Shown here piece after piece: positions 32,977 through 42,066 of a DNA stretch of 45,287 bases. Positions within the stretch are counted from its first letter, which is position 1. Every line of letters begins with the position of its first letter. Under the pieces are notes generated by a model. It was not told the DNA's origin. It searched no databases and saw nothing but the letters and a program-made list of their open reading frames with translations. The stretch lies in contig CANQOY010000009.1 in the NCBI GenBank assembly GCA_947625605.1, positions 1 to 45,287 on the forward strand, given 5' to 3'. The translations under genes and the position numbers were made by a program. This stretch comes from an uncultured Clostridia bacterium (lineage in GTDB: Bacteria > Bacillota > Clostridia > Christensenellales > Borkfalkiaceae).

Positions 32977-34430
32977 GCGAGGCGGACGGCGCGGAGATAT
33001 CCCGCGTAGAGCGCGTCGAAGCGGGCACGGTCCGTCGAGGGCGCAAAGATGCGCTCCGAACTGCGCACGGCGGAGATCTCCTCCTCCCCCATAAGATCGA
33101 GGGAAAGCGCGCAGAGATAGGCCGCGCCGAGCGCCGTGCTCTCGCGCTCCACGGGGCGATCGACGGGAATGCCCAAAACGTCCGCCTGAAACTGCATCAG
33201 AAAGTTGTTGGCGGACGCGCCGCCGTCGCACTTGACGCCGCAGAGGGAAATGCCGCTGTCCCGCTCCATGCAAGCGGAGAGATCGCGCGCGCCGTATGCA
33301 ATGCTTTCGAGAACGGAGCGGACGACGTGCTCCTTCGCCGTCCCCCGCGTGATGCCCGAAAGCAGGCCGCGCGCTTCCGCATCCCAATAGGGCGCACCCA
33401 GCCCCGTAAAGGCGGGCACGAAGTACACGCCGCCCGTGTCCTCCACGGCGAGGGCCAGACGCTCCGTCTCCGCGGCCGTGCCGATCAGCCCCAGCTCGTC
33501 CCGCAGCCACTGCACGCCGCTGCCCGCGTGGAACATGCTCCCTTCGAGGCAATAGGTCGTCTTGCCCGAGAAGCTGTTCGCGATCGTCGTCAGAAGTCCG
33601 TTCTGCGAAAAGACGGGCCGCTCCCCCGTCGGGAAAAGCATGAAGAGACCGGTGCCGTAAGTGATTTTCGCATCCCCCTCCCTCAGACATGCCTGCCCGA
33701 AAAGCGCTGCCTGCTGATCGCCGAGGACGCCGACCAGCGGAACCGTGCTCCCCATGAGCTTCATCTCGCCCATGCGCGCATCGCACGGTTTGGGGGTGGG
33801 CAAAATCTCGCGCGGAACGCCGAAAAACGCGAGGAGCTCTTCGTCCCAATCGAGGCGGCGAAGATCGAAGAGCTGGGTGCGGGAGGCGTTGGTGTAGTCG
33901 GTGCAGAAGCTCCTCCCCTCGGTGAATTTCCAGATGAGCCATGTCTCGACCGTCCCCGCGCGGAGCTTGCCCTCTTTGAGGAGGGTCTGCGCCGCAGGGA
34001 CGTTTCGGAGGATCCACCTGATCTTGCTCGCGGAAAAATATGCGTCGGGCAGGAGGCCCGTCTTGCTCCGGATGCGGGCCGCCGTCTCCGCGGGAATGGA
34101 GGCGCAGAAGTCGCTCGTGCGGCGGCACTGCCACACGATGGCGGGCGCGATGGGCTCCCCCGTCTCGCTGTTCCAGAGGATGACAGTCTCGCGCTGGTTG
34201 GTGATCCCGACGCCGCAGACGGTACCCATGCCCGCGGTATGAGCGCAATCCGAGAGAACATAGGCGGCTTTGTAGTAGATCTCGCTCGCGTCCTGCTCCA
34301 CCCATCCGGGGAAGGGATACGCGGTTGCGATCTCCTGTTGGGCGCGGTGCACAAAGGCGCGCTTCTCCACGTCATAGAGGAATGCGCGGACGGAAGTCGT
34401 GCCTGCGTCGAGGGAGATGATGTATTTCAT
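32964..34430 (-). CDS. glpK: Glycerol kinase
   Basis: A 488-residue FGGY-family kinase phosphorylating glycerol to sn-glycerol 3-phosphate. It begins [20 protein letters not shown], has [29 protein letters not shown], the conserved [10 protein letters not shown], the ATP-site [24 protein letters not shown] and [15 protein letters not shown] near the end. ITNQRET and GWVEQD place it with glycerol kinases rather than sugar kinases. Slightly short compared with the usual 495-500. The ATG follows GAGAGGTC. Neither glpF nor glpD is nearby. It has its own promoter and terminator. Confidence 0.95.
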   Translation of the reverse strand: MKYIISLDAGTTSVRAFLYDVEKRAFVHRAQQEIATAYPFPGWVEQDASEIYYKAAYVLSDCAHTAGMGTVCGVGITNQRETVILWNSETGEPIAPAIVWQCRRTSDFCASIPAETAARIRSKTGLLPDAYFSASKIRWILRNVPAAQTLLKEGKLRAGTVETWLIWKFTEGRSFCTDYTNASRTQLFDLRRLDWDEELLAFFGVPREILPTPKPCDARMGEMKLMGSTVPLVGVLGDQQAALFGQACLREGDAKITYGTGLFMLFPTGERPVFSQNGLLTTIANSFSGKTTYCLEGSMFHAGSGVQWLRDELGLIGTAAETERLALAVEDTGGVYFVPAFTGLGAPYWDAEARGLLSGITRGTAKEHVVRSVLESIAYGARDLSACMERDSGISLCGVKCDGGASANNFLMQFQADVLGIPVDRPVERESTALGAAYLCALSLDLMGEEEISAVRSSERIFAPSTDRARFDALYAGYLRAVRLARGK

Positions 34431-34467
34431 AAGACCTCTCATTGGGTTTTTTCGGAAGAGCTCCTTC

Positions 34468-34496
34468 ATCATATCATTTTCGCAAACGGATTTCAA
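34468..34496 (-). promoter_or_regulatory. Promoter of glpK
   Basis: TTGAAA (34491-34496), 17 bp, TATGAT (34468-34473) on the minus strand, divergent from the next gene's promoter. Confidence 0.75.
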
Positions 34497-34514
34497 GAGG
34501 TTCCCGAAAATAGT

Positions 34515-34543
34515 TTGCTTTTTTTGCGCAAACGCGGTATAAT
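34515..34543 (+). promoter_or_regulatory. Promoter giving an apparently leaderless transcript
   Basis: TTGCTT (34515-34520), 17 bp, TATAAT (34538-34543). Only seven bases separate the -10 box from the ATG at 34551, so the start site should fall at or beside the initiation codon. Confidence 0.65.
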
Positions 34544-34550
34544 CCGAAGT

Positions 34551-35045
34551 ATGGAAATCAAGCGGTACCCCTTTCAGTTCTCCACCCTGATGAGCCTGCT
34601 CATCGCGCTCGGATTTGCGCTCTGCGCGGCGGGGCTCGGGCTCACGACTTGGCGGTTTATCAACTTTTTGAGCGGAGATCTCTCCTCCGTCTATGAATGG
34701 CTGCAATACATTCTGCTCTACTTCGTCTGCATCCTCCTCTCCGTGCTGCTCACGGCCATGCTGATCCGCTCGCAATACGTCATCACGGAAAAGGAACTCA
34801 TCGTGCAGTTCGGGATCATCAGGCAGAAGTTTTCCCTCGCCACCGTGTACTCCGTGCACCTCTTCCGCGGGTCCAACAAGCTCGCCGTGTACTTCGACGA
34901 CTTTAAGACGAAGTATGTCGTCATCGTCGTGAAAGAGAAGTGGTACGACGACTTTATCAAGACGCTCACCGCGCGGAACGAACGCATTGCCTTCTCCTTC
35001 TCCACCGCGGAGGAAGAGGAGGAAGTCAAACGCAAAAAGAAGTGA
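34551..35045 (+). CDS. Small membrane protein with bacterial PH-like domain
   Basis: A 164-residue protein with two hydrophobic segments (about 13-36 and 48-70) and a cytoplasmic part, RSQYVITEKELIVQFGIIRQKF and TKYVVIVVKEKWYDDFIKTL, that has the strand pattern of bacterial PH-like (bPH) domains. It ends in an acidic-then-basic tail (EEEEEVKRKKK). The role is unknown. The ATG is preceded by CCGAAGT with no Shine-Dalgarno, consistent with leaderless translation; family-like sequence begins right there, so the start is credible. It is transcribed away from glpK and followed by a strong terminator. Confidence 0.75.
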   Translation: MEIKRYPFQFSTLMSLLIALGFALCAAGLGLTTWRFINFLSGDLSSVYEWLQYILLYFVCILLSVLLTAMLIRSQYVITEKELIVQFGIIRQKFSLATVYSVHLFRGSNKLAVYFDDFKTKYVVIVVKEKWYDDFIKTLTARNERIAFSFSTAEEEEEVKRKKK

Positions 35046-35053
35046 TTTGAGAC

Positions 35054-35096
35054 AAAAAACCGCCCGTCGGAAGAAGGCTCGACGGGCGGTTTTTTT
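35054..35096. terminator. Bidirectional terminator between convergent genes
   Basis: An 11-bp stem ACCGCCCGTCG/CGACGGGCGGT (35059-35069, 35080-35090) followed by seven T on the plus strand, with six A before it, so it can serve both the PH-like gene and the SDR gene. Confidence 0.9.
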
Positions 35097-35899
35097 CAGA
35101 AATGATCCTTTTCCGTGTTGCGCCAACGCTTTGCAATGAAGCGCAGCTTCAAGGACATGGGTGCCACGTCCGTTGCCGCCTTGATGATCTTGTTCCAGAA
35201 TCCGATGACGGCCGAACGCTTATTTTTCCGCACGGCGGCAAGCGAGCGCTCCGCCACGGCGCGGGGAGATTTCGCGGAGATCCTCCCCCAGAATCCGTGC
35301 TCCTCAATGTTCTGCTTGATATCCTCGCGCGTGGGAATGCCCCCGGGGAGCACGCAGGTGACTTTGGCCCTGCCTTTCAGCTCCGTGCGGAGCCCCGTGC
35401 AGAAGTATTCGAGCCCTTTCTTGGTCGCGCTGTACAGGGCGAAGTAGGGCATCGGGGTGGACGCGGACATGCTCCCCACCGCGAGGATCTCCGTCGTCCC
35501 GTCGAGCGGGCTGCGCGCGAGCGTCCCGCGGATGAGGGAGACCGCGCCCTCCAAATTCACCCGCGTCTGAAAGACGAGCTTGGCTTCGTCATACCGCTCG
35601 AAAGCCATCTGCGTATCCACGCCCGCAACGTACACGAGGCGGTTGAAGCGGATCCCCTGCCCGTCTGCATACGCAAAGAGCGCAAGCCGCTCGCGCTCGC
35701 TCGTCAGATCGCACGCAAAGTACGCCGTTTCGAGCGCGGGATACTTCTCTTTGAGCGCCGCGTCGAGCGCCGAGAGACGGCCTTGATCCCTCCCCGTGAG
35801 GAAGAGCGCTTCGCCGCGTTCGGCCAAAATTTCGACGAACGCGCCGCCCAGCCCGCCGCACGCGCCCGTGACCAACGTGTACGTTCGCATCGCGCTCAT
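35096..35899 (-). CDS. Short-chain dehydrogenase/reductase
   Basis: A 267-residue Rossmann-fold oxidoreductase. The cofactor motif TGACGGLGGAF is near residue 12, YVAGVD stands for the NNAG motif, and catalytic Ser and YxxxK appear in GSMSASTPMPYFALYSATKKG. The C-terminal part (IGFWNKIIKAATDVAPMSLKLRF) resembles the SDR group that reduces keto-acyl chains or steroids, but the substrate is not readable. The ATG overlaps the thioesterase stop by four bases, so the two form a coupled pair perhaps acting on the same acyl or lipid substrate. Confidence 0.85.
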   Translation of the reverse strand: MSAMRTYTLVTGACGGLGGAFVEILAERGEALFLTGRDQGRLSALDAALKEKYPALETAYFACDLTSERERLALFAYADGQGIRFNRLVYVAGVDTQMAFERYDEAKLVFQTRVNLEGAVSLIRGTLARSPLDGTTEILAVGSMSASTPMPYFALYSATKKGLEYFCTGLRTELKGRAKVTCVLPGGIPTREDIKQNIEEHGFWGRISAKSPRAVAERSLAAVRKNKRSAVIGFWNKIIKAATDVAPMSLKLRFIAKRWRNTEKDHF

Positions 35900-36402
35900 G
35901 CGGGGAGGACGATCTCCGTCACGTCGTCCGGGATGAGGTAGCACATCTCCTCGTGCTCGTCGATCCCCGCCTCGATCTGCTGCGGGGTGAGTTTGATGTA
36001 CTTGACCGTCGCATTGGCGAGGACGTTGAGTTCCTCGTCCATGATGGTGCATTCCGCCGTGAGAAAATTGCCCGTCTCCCTTACGACTTTCCCGCGGCCG
36101 ATGAGGGGCACGCCGTACGGCACGGGCTTCCTGTACTTGGTTTCGAGGGAGAGCGTGACGCCGTACGTCCGCTCCTCCCCCTCCTTCGCCCAGAGCGCCC
36201 TGAGCCCCATTTCGTCGAGCATCGCGGTGATGAGCCCGCCGTGCACGCGGCCGGGGTAGCTCTGATGCTGTTCGCGGTAGCAGAAGCGCGTGGCGACGCT
36301 GCCGTCCTCCATCGAATAGAAAGGTGCGCGCAGGCCGTACTCGTTGTCCAGCCCGCACACGATGCACATTTTGCTGTTGCGCTGTTTTCTCGTCACTTTC
36401 AT
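35896..36402 (-). CDS. Hotdog-fold thioesterase (PaaI-like)
   Basis: A 168-residue hotdog protein. YPGRVHGGLITAMLDEMG is the classic hotdog helix motif with the conserved Gly-Gly and catalytic-type Asp/Glu, followed by beta strands YGVTLSLETKYRKPVPYGVPLIGRGKVV. Cys13 and Cys16 form a CxxC near the N-terminus (MCIVCG). It probably hydrolyses an acyl-CoA; the substrate is unknown. RBS GAGAGGAAAAT. It is first in a two-gene unit with the SDR and lies just past the terminator of the GPH carrier gene. Confidence 0.82.
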   Translation of the reverse strand: MKVTRKQRNSKMCIVCGLDNEYGLRAPFYSMEDGSVATRFCYREQHQSYPGRVHGGLITAMLDEMGLRALWAKEGEERTYGVTLSLETKYRKPVPYGVPLIGRGKVVRETGNFLTAECTIMDEELNVLANATVKYIKLTPQQIEAGIDEHEEMCYLIPDDVTEIVLPA

Positions 36403-36417
36403 ATTTTCCTCTCTCGG

Positions 36418-36447
36418 AAAATCGCCTGCGGCGGATGCCGCAGGCGA
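36418..36447 (-). terminator. Terminator of the GPH carrier gene
   Basis: An 11-bp stem TCGCCTGCGGC/GCCGCAGGCGA with a GGAT loop, then TTTTCC on the minus strand, 19 bp past the stop codon and just ahead of the thioesterase RBS. Confidence 0.75.
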
Positions 36448-36465
36448 CGTTTCAGTTGGTTCCGC

Positions 36466-38424
36466 TTATTCCGCGGGAGCGGCTTCGGGCGCAAGGGCGA
36501 AAGAACCGTCCTCATTGGCCACGAGCTCGGGCCTGCCCGCCGCGACGCGGAGCTTGTTGAACTCCACGAGCGTTTCGGCCTCATGCTCGGCCTGCTTCTT
36601 CGCCTTCTCCGCCTTCTTGGCCTCGATGGCGGCCTTTTGCTCCTCGGGAAGCGCGTCGAATTTCTCCTTCGCGAGGCGTTCCTTCTCCGCCTTCTTCGCC
36701 TCGGCCGCGGCTTTCTTCTGCGCCGCCGCCTCCTCCTTCGCCGCACGGGCATCCTCGAACTTCTTCTCCTCTTCCTCGAAGTTCAGGCCCTTCTTTTCGC
36801 ACTTTGCTTTGAGCGCCTCTTTCCTCGCTTCGTCGGAATCGCGCTCCGCCTGCTCCTCTTCGAGTTTGAGCTTGACGGCGGGCTCGACGTATTCGACGCC
36901 CTCCGCATCCGCCTGCGCCTTCTGGTCGAGGACGATCGCCTTCTGATCGAACTTGGAGAACTTCTCCACTCTCATGAACAGGAAGATGAGGAAGATCACG
37001 CCGTAGCAGATCGTTTCGCCGCCGATGAACACCCATTCCATCGCCGTTTTGAGCTGAGGCGTGGGCGCAACGATCATGGTGCTGTTGTAGTGGGACGCGC
37101 TGAGCGCAATGTTCAGAACGCCCGTCGCAATACCCGTCATGCCCGCCATGATCGCGCCGTAGATCGTCATGGTGAGGCCGTCGGTACGGACCTTGTGCTG
37201 CGCTTCCTGATGGTCGAGGATATCCGCGAGCAGGGCGAGGGAGAGATACATAGCCGGGGTGGAGCCGAGCGCCTTCACCATGAAGGAGACGGTCACACAG
37301 ATGAAGTTGTCGGGAGCGATGAAGCCGATCGCGCCGCCGACGGTGGCGAGCACTGCGCCGAACATGATCGCCTTGCCCTTGCCGATCTTATTGGAGAGCG
37401 GCCATGCGATGACCATGCCGAGCGCCGTCGGGATCGCGCCGTAGATGGCGAGCTGGCCGGACCAGAATCCGCCCGCGTCTTTGGAGTACGCGCCGTTCTG
37501 CATGAACCACGATTGGCAATAGTAGAATTGGGAGACGTTCTTCATCATGCCGCCGAGCTGATACAGGAAGAAGAACACGATCATGATGACCCAGAACTTA
37601 TCCTTGAAGCAGATCTTTGCCTGCTGGCTAAGCGGAGCGGCCTTCTTTTTGACCTCGATCACGCCCGGTTTGAAGGACTCTTCGGTAATGCGTTCGCGGG
37701 TGAAGAAGTACTCCGTGACGATCCCGATGAAGTTGACGACGACGAGCGCAATGACGAAGATGCGCCAATGGTTCATCGAGGCGATCTGGTCGATCGCGCC
37801 GTCCGGCCCCTTGACGAACAGGACGCCGACGAAGAACGGAAGGATCATGGTGCAAAGACCGGTCGCCGCCAACGTCGTCGCGTTGGAGATGGTGGCGAGC
37901 AGGGAGCGGGACTTGCCGTTTCTCGTGGAGAGATTGACGAGCGCCGCGTGCGATGTATAATAGAAAGGATATGCAACCGCGTACCACAGATTATATCCGA
38001 TCGCAAACAGGATGAGGATGATGACATGCGTTCCGTCGCTCGGCGCCGGTGAGAACACGAACAGCACGAGCAGCGCTAAAATACATAGCGGGATCGCAAA
38101 CAAGAGCAGCGGACGGGCCTTTCCCGCCTTGGTCCTGTTCCGGTCCATGAGGCGGCCGACCAAAATGTTGCCCGCAATGACGAAAATGACCGACACGACG
38201 GGGAGCCATGTCACGAACCAGCTCGCCCAACTCATCATGTCGAGGACGTCGGTCATGTACTGGTTCAGGTAGGTCGAGAGCACCGAATTGGCGAGGAGCG
38301 CGAGCGTCGGGCCGATGAAATAGCCGAGGCCGCCCTCCGGGAATATCTTGACATTCGCCGATTTCACCTTGGTGGAGAGGATCGGACTTTCAAAGATACT
38401 CTTCTTCTCTTTCTTCTCTTCCAT
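36466..38424 (-). CDS. GPH-family (MelB-type) sugar transporter with long coiled-coil tail
   Basis: A 652-residue secondary transporter. Residues 1-484 are a 12-segment MFS_2/GPH carrier of the MelB type: YFIGPTLALLANSVLSTYLNQYMTDV, GRLMDRNRTKAGKARPLLLFAIP (the typical loop 2-3 D-x-x-x-x-R-x-G-K-x-R-P), and GFWSGQLAIYGAIPTALGMVIA. Residues 485-652 form an extra highly charged Lys/Glu/Ala-rich tail that is probably cytoplasmic coiled coil; ordinary GPH carriers end after about 450-500. Sited next to the rhamnose genes, it may import rhamnose or rhamnosides (inference). The second ATG (38424) is used, because GGAGGTTAAT lies between the first ATG and it. It has its own promoter and terminator. 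Confidence 0.88.
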   Translation of the reverse strand: MEEKKEKKSIFESPILSTKVKSANVKIFPEGGLGYFIGPTLALLANSVLSTYLNQYMTDVLDMMSWASWFVTWLPVVSVIFVIAGNILVGRLMDRNRTKAGKARPLLLFAIPLCILALLVLFVFSPAPSDGTHVIILILFAIGYNLWYAVAYPFYYTSHAALVNLSTRNGKSRSLLATISNATTLAATGLCTMILPFFVGVLFVKGPDGAIDQIASMNHWRIFVIALVVVNFIGIVTEYFFTRERITEESFKPGVIEVKKKAAPLSQQAKICFKDKFWVIMIVFFFLYQLGGMMKNVSQFYYCQSWFMQNGAYSKDAGGFWSGQLAIYGAIPTALGMVIAWPLSNKIGKGKAIMFGAVLATVGGAIGFIAPDNFICVTVSFMVKALGSTPAMYLSLALLADILDHQEAQHKVRTDGLTMTIYGAIMAGMTGIATGVLNIALSASHYNSTMIVAPTPQLKTAMEWVFIGGETICYGVIFLIFLFMRVEKFSKFDQKAIVLDQKAQADAEGVEYVEPAVKLKLEEEQAERDSDEARKEALKAKCEKKGLNFEEEEKKFEDARAAKEEAAAQKKAAAEAKKAEKERLAKEKFDALPEEQKAAIEAKKAEKAKKQAEHEAETLVEFNKLRVAAGRPELVANEDGSFALAPEAAPAE

Positions 38425-38457
38425 ATTAACCTCCATTCCGTAATATGAACTTATTAT

Positions 38458-38486
38458 ATTGTAACTGATTTGGAATGAAATGTAAA
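38458..38486 (-). promoter_or_regulatory. Promoter of the GPH carrier gene
   Basis: TTTACA (38481-38486), 17 bp, TACAAT (38458-38463) on the minus strand, in an A+T-rich gap after the rhamnose operon terminator. Confidence 0.7.
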
Positions 38487-38545
38487 TACCTTTTTTGAAA
38501 ATTTTTTACGAATTTTTTCCGATCCTTTCTTTCGGAACGCACGGA

Positions 38546-38583
38546 AATAGAAAGAGCCGCCCCTTCCGGGAGGAAGGAGCGGC
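38546..38583 (-). terminator. Terminator of the rhamnose operon
   Basis: In the minus-strand RNA GCCGCUCCUUCC pairs fully with GGAAGGGGCGGC (one U-G wobble) around a four-base loop, followed by the T-rich TCTTTCTATTTCC. Confidence 0.75.
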
Positions 38584-38599
38584 GCGTTGCAGGCTTTCC

Positions 38600-39457
38600 T
38601 CACGCCTCGTCGAGATCGAGGAAATCTCTGCGGTATTTTACCTGAAAGGCCTCGGCAAGGGCTACCATGTCTGCGTCCTTGATGAGATTTACGCGGGGAA
38701 GGTGCGCCGTGAGCATGTAGATCTGCGCGGCCTTTTCCACCGTTTCGATGAGGCCGAACGTCTCATCCATCGTCTTGCCCGCGCCGTAGATGCCGTGCAT
38801 CCCCCAGATGACGAGGCGGAACTCCTCCATCTTCTTCGCCGTGGCCTCGCCGATCTCGTTCGTCCCGCAGAGCATCCACGGCAGCACGCCCACGCCGTCG
38901 GGGAACACCACGATGCACTCGGTGCACATCTGCCAGAGCGTGTGCGTGAACTTCCTTTCATCCAGCTCGTGCACATAGTTCATGGCCAGCGTGTACGTCG
39001 GGTGCGAATGGATGACGACGCGGTTCTCGGGGTCCACCCTGAGGCGGGCCGCATGGCTCATGAGGTGCGCGGGAAGTTCGGAAGTAAATTTTCCGCCGTC
39101 CTTGTAGCCCCAGAGGAGCTCGGCCGTCTCGCCGTCTTTCCCGATCCGGATGATGCCGAGATTGGCCTCGGGATCGCTCTGCACATTCTTGAAGTACTTG
39201 CCCGTTCCCGTCACGATGAAGATCTTCCCGATGAGTTCGGTCGCCTTGAATCCCGTGGGCATGGTGCGGATGACCCTGTTCAGATCGAGGTATTCGCGCA
39301 CCTCCCTCTCGTCGAGGAGATAGCTGACGTTGCCGCCGTTGCGCTCGTCCCAGCCGAGACGGTACATGTTGGCCGTCGTCCTCTCCATCTCCAAAACGAA
39401 AGGCGCCGTGAGGATATCTTTCTTTTCCCCGATGTCTTTGATAATGACGCGTCTCAT
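38600..39457 (-). CDS. rhaD: Rhamnulose-1-phosphate aldolase
   Basis: A 285-residue class II aldolase splitting L-rhamnulose 1-phosphate into DHAP and L-lactaldehyde. The zinc ligands are visible in VVIHSHPTY and in GMHGIYGAG, the catalytic Glu in TSELPAHLMSH, and the phosphate-binding loop around GWDERNGGNVSYL and TGTGKYFKN. Length and motifs match RhaD (about 275). GGAGGAGAG precedes the ATG; the rhaA stop overlaps it by four bases. It is the last gene of the operon. Confidence 0.95.
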   Translation of the reverse strand: MRRVIIKDIGEKKDILTAPFVLEMERTTANMYRLGWDERNGGNVSYLLDEREVREYLDLNRVIRTMPTGFKATELIGKIFIVTGTGKYFKNVQSDPEANLGIIRIGKDGETAELLWGYKDGGKFTSELPAHLMSHAARLRVDPENRVVIHSHPTYTLAMNYVHELDERKFTHTLWQMCTECIVVFPDGVGVLPWMLCGTNEIGEATAKKMEEFRLVIWGMHGIYGAGKTMDETFGLIETVEKAAQIYMLTAHLPRVNLIKDADMVALAEAFQVKYRRDFLDLDEA

Positions 39458-40698
39458 GCTCTTCTCTCCTCCAAAACCGCTTTCTCGTATGTTTCGATCT
39501 CGCCTAAATACTCCTCCGCGAGGCCCTGACGCCGCAGGTACTCTTTCCATACCGCCCCGAAAGGAAGCGTCTTGCAGGCCTCCTGCAACACCATGAGCTC
39601 GGTGAACCGCGCACCATCCTGCAACGCTTTGAGCCTTTCATTGGGCAGGAGCAGGGCGGAAAGGAGCGCCTTTTGCACGGCGCGCTGGCCCGTGACCCAC
39701 GCCGAGATGCGGTTGACGCTCGCGTCGAAGTAATCCAGCCCGATCATGACCTTCCCGACGGCGTCGTTTCTCACGATCTCTTTCGCGATCTCCCGCAGTT
39801 CGTCCTCGAAGAGCACGACGTGATCGCTGTCCCACCGCACGCCCCTTGTGACATGGAGCGCGACGCGGTCGTAAAAGGCGAGCAGGGCGGGGATCTTGTC
39901 GCTCACATATTCGAGCGGGTGGTAGTGGCCGTTGTCGAGGAGGCAGCAGATGCCGTTCTTGGCGGCGTAGTTCTGATAGAATTCATTGGAGCCCACGGTG
40001 TAGCTCTCCACGCCGATCCCGAACACTTTGCTCTCGACGGAGACGATGACTTTCTCCCTGTCGTACGGCGTCTGCAAGATCTCGTCGAGCGAGCGTTTGA
40101 GCCTGAGGCGGGGGCCGAGACGGTCTGCGGGGATGTCCTTGAAGCCGTCGGGGATCCAGATGTTCATCATGCAATACGTCCCCATCTCATTCGCAAAATA
40201 CTCGGCGATCCTCAGACATGCTATGCAGTGCTTCACCCAAAAGGCGCGGATGCGCTCGTCGGGAGAGGACAGCGTGAGGCCGTCTTTCACGTTCTTGTGG
40301 GAGAAGAGCGTCGGGTTAAAGTCAATGCCCGCGGCGCCCGCCTCCTTGGCGAATTGCACCCACGGCGCAAAGTGCGCGGGGCGGTAGGCGTCGCGATCCG
40401 CCTCCCCCTTGCCGAGGATCGCATAGCTCGCATGGAGGTTGAGCCGCTTCGTGCCGGGCATGAGGGAAAACGCCTTCGCGATGTCCGCTTTGAGCTCCTC
40501 AAAATTGCGCGCACGGCCGGGATAATTGCCTGTCGTCTGAATGCCGCCCGAGGCCGCGCCGCCGCCGTCGAGGCCGACCACATCGTCCCCCTGCCAGCAG
40601 TGCACGGACACGGGGATGCCTCTCAGCGTATCCAGTGCCGCTTCGGCGTCGATCCCGTATGCGGCGTATTCCGCTTTTGCCATTTCGTAAGCCGTCAT
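39454..40698 (-). CDS. rhaA: L-rhamnose isomerase
   Basis: A 414-residue enzyme converting L-rhamnose to L-rhamnulose. Family blocks are VSVHCWQGDDVVG, GIQTTGNYPGRARN, GIDFNPTLFSHKNVKDGLTLSSPD, LLDNGHYHPLEYVSDKI (metal ligands) and LDYFDASVNRISAWVTG. Length is that of RhaA (about 420). It overlaps rhaB and rhaD by four bases each, so the three are coupled. Confidence 0.97.
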   Translation of the reverse strand: MTAYEMAKAEYAAYGIDAEAALDTLRGIPVSVHCWQGDDVVGLDGGGAASGGIQTTGNYPGRARNFEELKADIAKAFSLMPGTKRLNLHASYAILGKGEADRDAYRPAHFAPWVQFAKEAGAAGIDFNPTLFSHKNVKDGLTLSSPDERIRAFWVKHCIACLRIAEYFANEMGTYCMMNIWIPDGFKDIPADRLGPRLRLKRSLDEILQTPYDREKVIVSVESKVFGIGVESYTVGSNEFYQNYAAKNGICCLLDNGHYHPLEYVSDKIPALLAFYDRVALHVTRGVRWDSDHVVLFEDELREIAKEIVRNDAVGKVMIGLDYFDASVNRISAWVTGQRAVQKALLSALLLPNERLKALQDGARFTELMVLQEACKTLPFGAVWKEYLRRQGLAEEYLGEIETYEKAVLEERRA

Positions 40699-42065
40699 AG
40701 TATCTCCTTGATGTCAAATGATTTCCCGATCAAACCGCGCGCCTCTTGCAGATCGGCGAGTTCCCCCGCGCCCATCATCTGGACGACGAGGTTGCCGATC
40801 GCCGTGGCCTCGACGGGGCCCGCGATCACGCGCTTGCCCGTCGCTTCGGCCGTGAGGCGGCACAGAAATTCATCCCGCGCGCCGCCGCCGAAGATGTGAA
40901 GCGTCTCGTATGTTCCGCCCGTGCCCCTTTCGAGCTCGCCTATGGCGAGGCGGTAGCTCTCGGCTAAACTGTCGTACACGATGCGCATGCGCTCGGCGAG
41001 GGAGAGCTTTCTCCCGACCGCACCGTCGATGGCGGCGATCATGCTCTCGGGCGCGAGGAAGCGGCCGTCGTTCACGTCCACCAAAGCGCCCCTCTCCTGC
41101 GTACGGGCGAGCGCGGCGAGATCGGGGAAAGAATACCCGTCGCCGAGTTCCCGCTTCACGCTCTGGATCATCCACAGCCCCATGATATTCTTCTGATAGC
41201 GGAAGGTGTATCCGAGGCTGCCCTCGTTGGAAAAGTTGACGGCACGGGACGCACCGTCCGTATGCGCAGTCTCCTGCTCGATGCCGAGAAGCGACCACGT
41301 TCCGCTCGAAATATAGGGCGCTCTCTCGGACATGGGTGCCGCAAGCACGGCCGAAGCCGTATCGTGCGTGGCGGGTAGCATCACACGGGCGGAGTAGCCG
41401 ACTTCCTCCTCGACCGCCTTGCGGAAGGGCCCGACGGGCGTGCCCGCAAGGGCGAGTTCGCCGAACATGCGAGGGGGAAATGCGAGGGCGGAAAGGATCT
41501 CGCCGTCCCATGCGTGCGAACGGGCGTTGACCATTCCCGTAGAGGTAGCATTGGTGTATTCCTGCCGTTTCACACCCGTGAGACGGAAATTGATATAGTC
41601 GGGGAGCATGAGGAAGGAAGCGGCGCGCGCCAGCCTCCCGCTCAGCTTGTCGGCGTAGAGTTGATAGACGGTGTTGAAAGGCTGGAACTGGATGCCCGTC
41701 CTCGCGTAGAGATCCTCAAAGGGGATGCGGTCATGGACCGCACGGACGGCTTCTTGCGTCCGCCCGTCCCGATAGCAATAGACAGGCCCGACGGGCTCGT
41801 CCGCCTCATCGAGCAGCGCGTAATCGACCGCCCATGTATCGACGCCGACGCACGCGGGGACTTTCCCGAGCTCTTTCGCCCGCTTCAAGCCCGCCAAGAT
41901 CTCGGAGAAGAGGCGCTCCGTATCCCATACGAGGCGCCCGTCCCGCCTCTCGGCGCCGTTGCGAAAGCGGTAGATCTCCTCCGTGCGGATGGCGCCGCCC
42001 TCTCTCCACCCCAAAATGTGGCGGCCGGAGGATGCGCCGATATCGATCGCAAGAAAGTATTTCAT
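40695..42065 (-). CDS. rhaB: Rhamnulokinase
   Basis: A 456-residue FGGY kinase phosphorylating L-rhamnulose at C1. It opens MKYFLAIDIGASSGRHILGW, has GVDTWAVDYALLDE and FQPFNTVYQLYADK, typical of RhaB, then TNATSTGMVNARSHAWD, ATHDTASAVLAAP, YISSGTWSLLGIE and the nucleotide-binding HIFGGGARDEFLCRLTA. The ATG at 42065 was chosen as homology starts there; the rhamnosidase stop lies one base upstream. RhaB is the second gene of the operon. Confidence 0.96.
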   Translation of the reverse strand: MKYFLAIDIGASSGRHILGWREGGAIRTEEIYRFRNGAERRDGRLVWDTERLFSEILAGLKRAKELGKVPACVGVDTWAVDYALLDEADEPVGPVYCYRDGRTQEAVRAVHDRIPFEDLYARTGIQFQPFNTVYQLYADKLSGRLARAASFLMLPDYINFRLTGVKRQEYTNATSTGMVNARSHAWDGEILSALAFPPRMFGELALAGTPVGPFRKAVEEEVGYSARVMLPATHDTASAVLAAPMSERAPYISSGTWSLLGIEQETAHTDGASRAVNFSNEGSLGYTFRYQKNIMGLWMIQSVKRELGDGYSFPDLAALARTQERGALVDVNDGRFLAPESMIAAIDGAVGRKLSLAERMRIVYDSLAESYRLAIGELERGTGGTYETLHIFGGGARDEFLCRLTAEATGKRVIAGPVEATAIGNLVVQMMGAGELADLQEARGLIGKSFDIKEIL

Positions 42066-42066
42066 G

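Noticed and set aside
32860-35126. Very long minus-strand frames running into prs and glpK
   Set aside because: Family homology starts only at 32859 (prs) and 34430 (glpK). The upstream parts cross promoters and the plus-strand PH-like gene.
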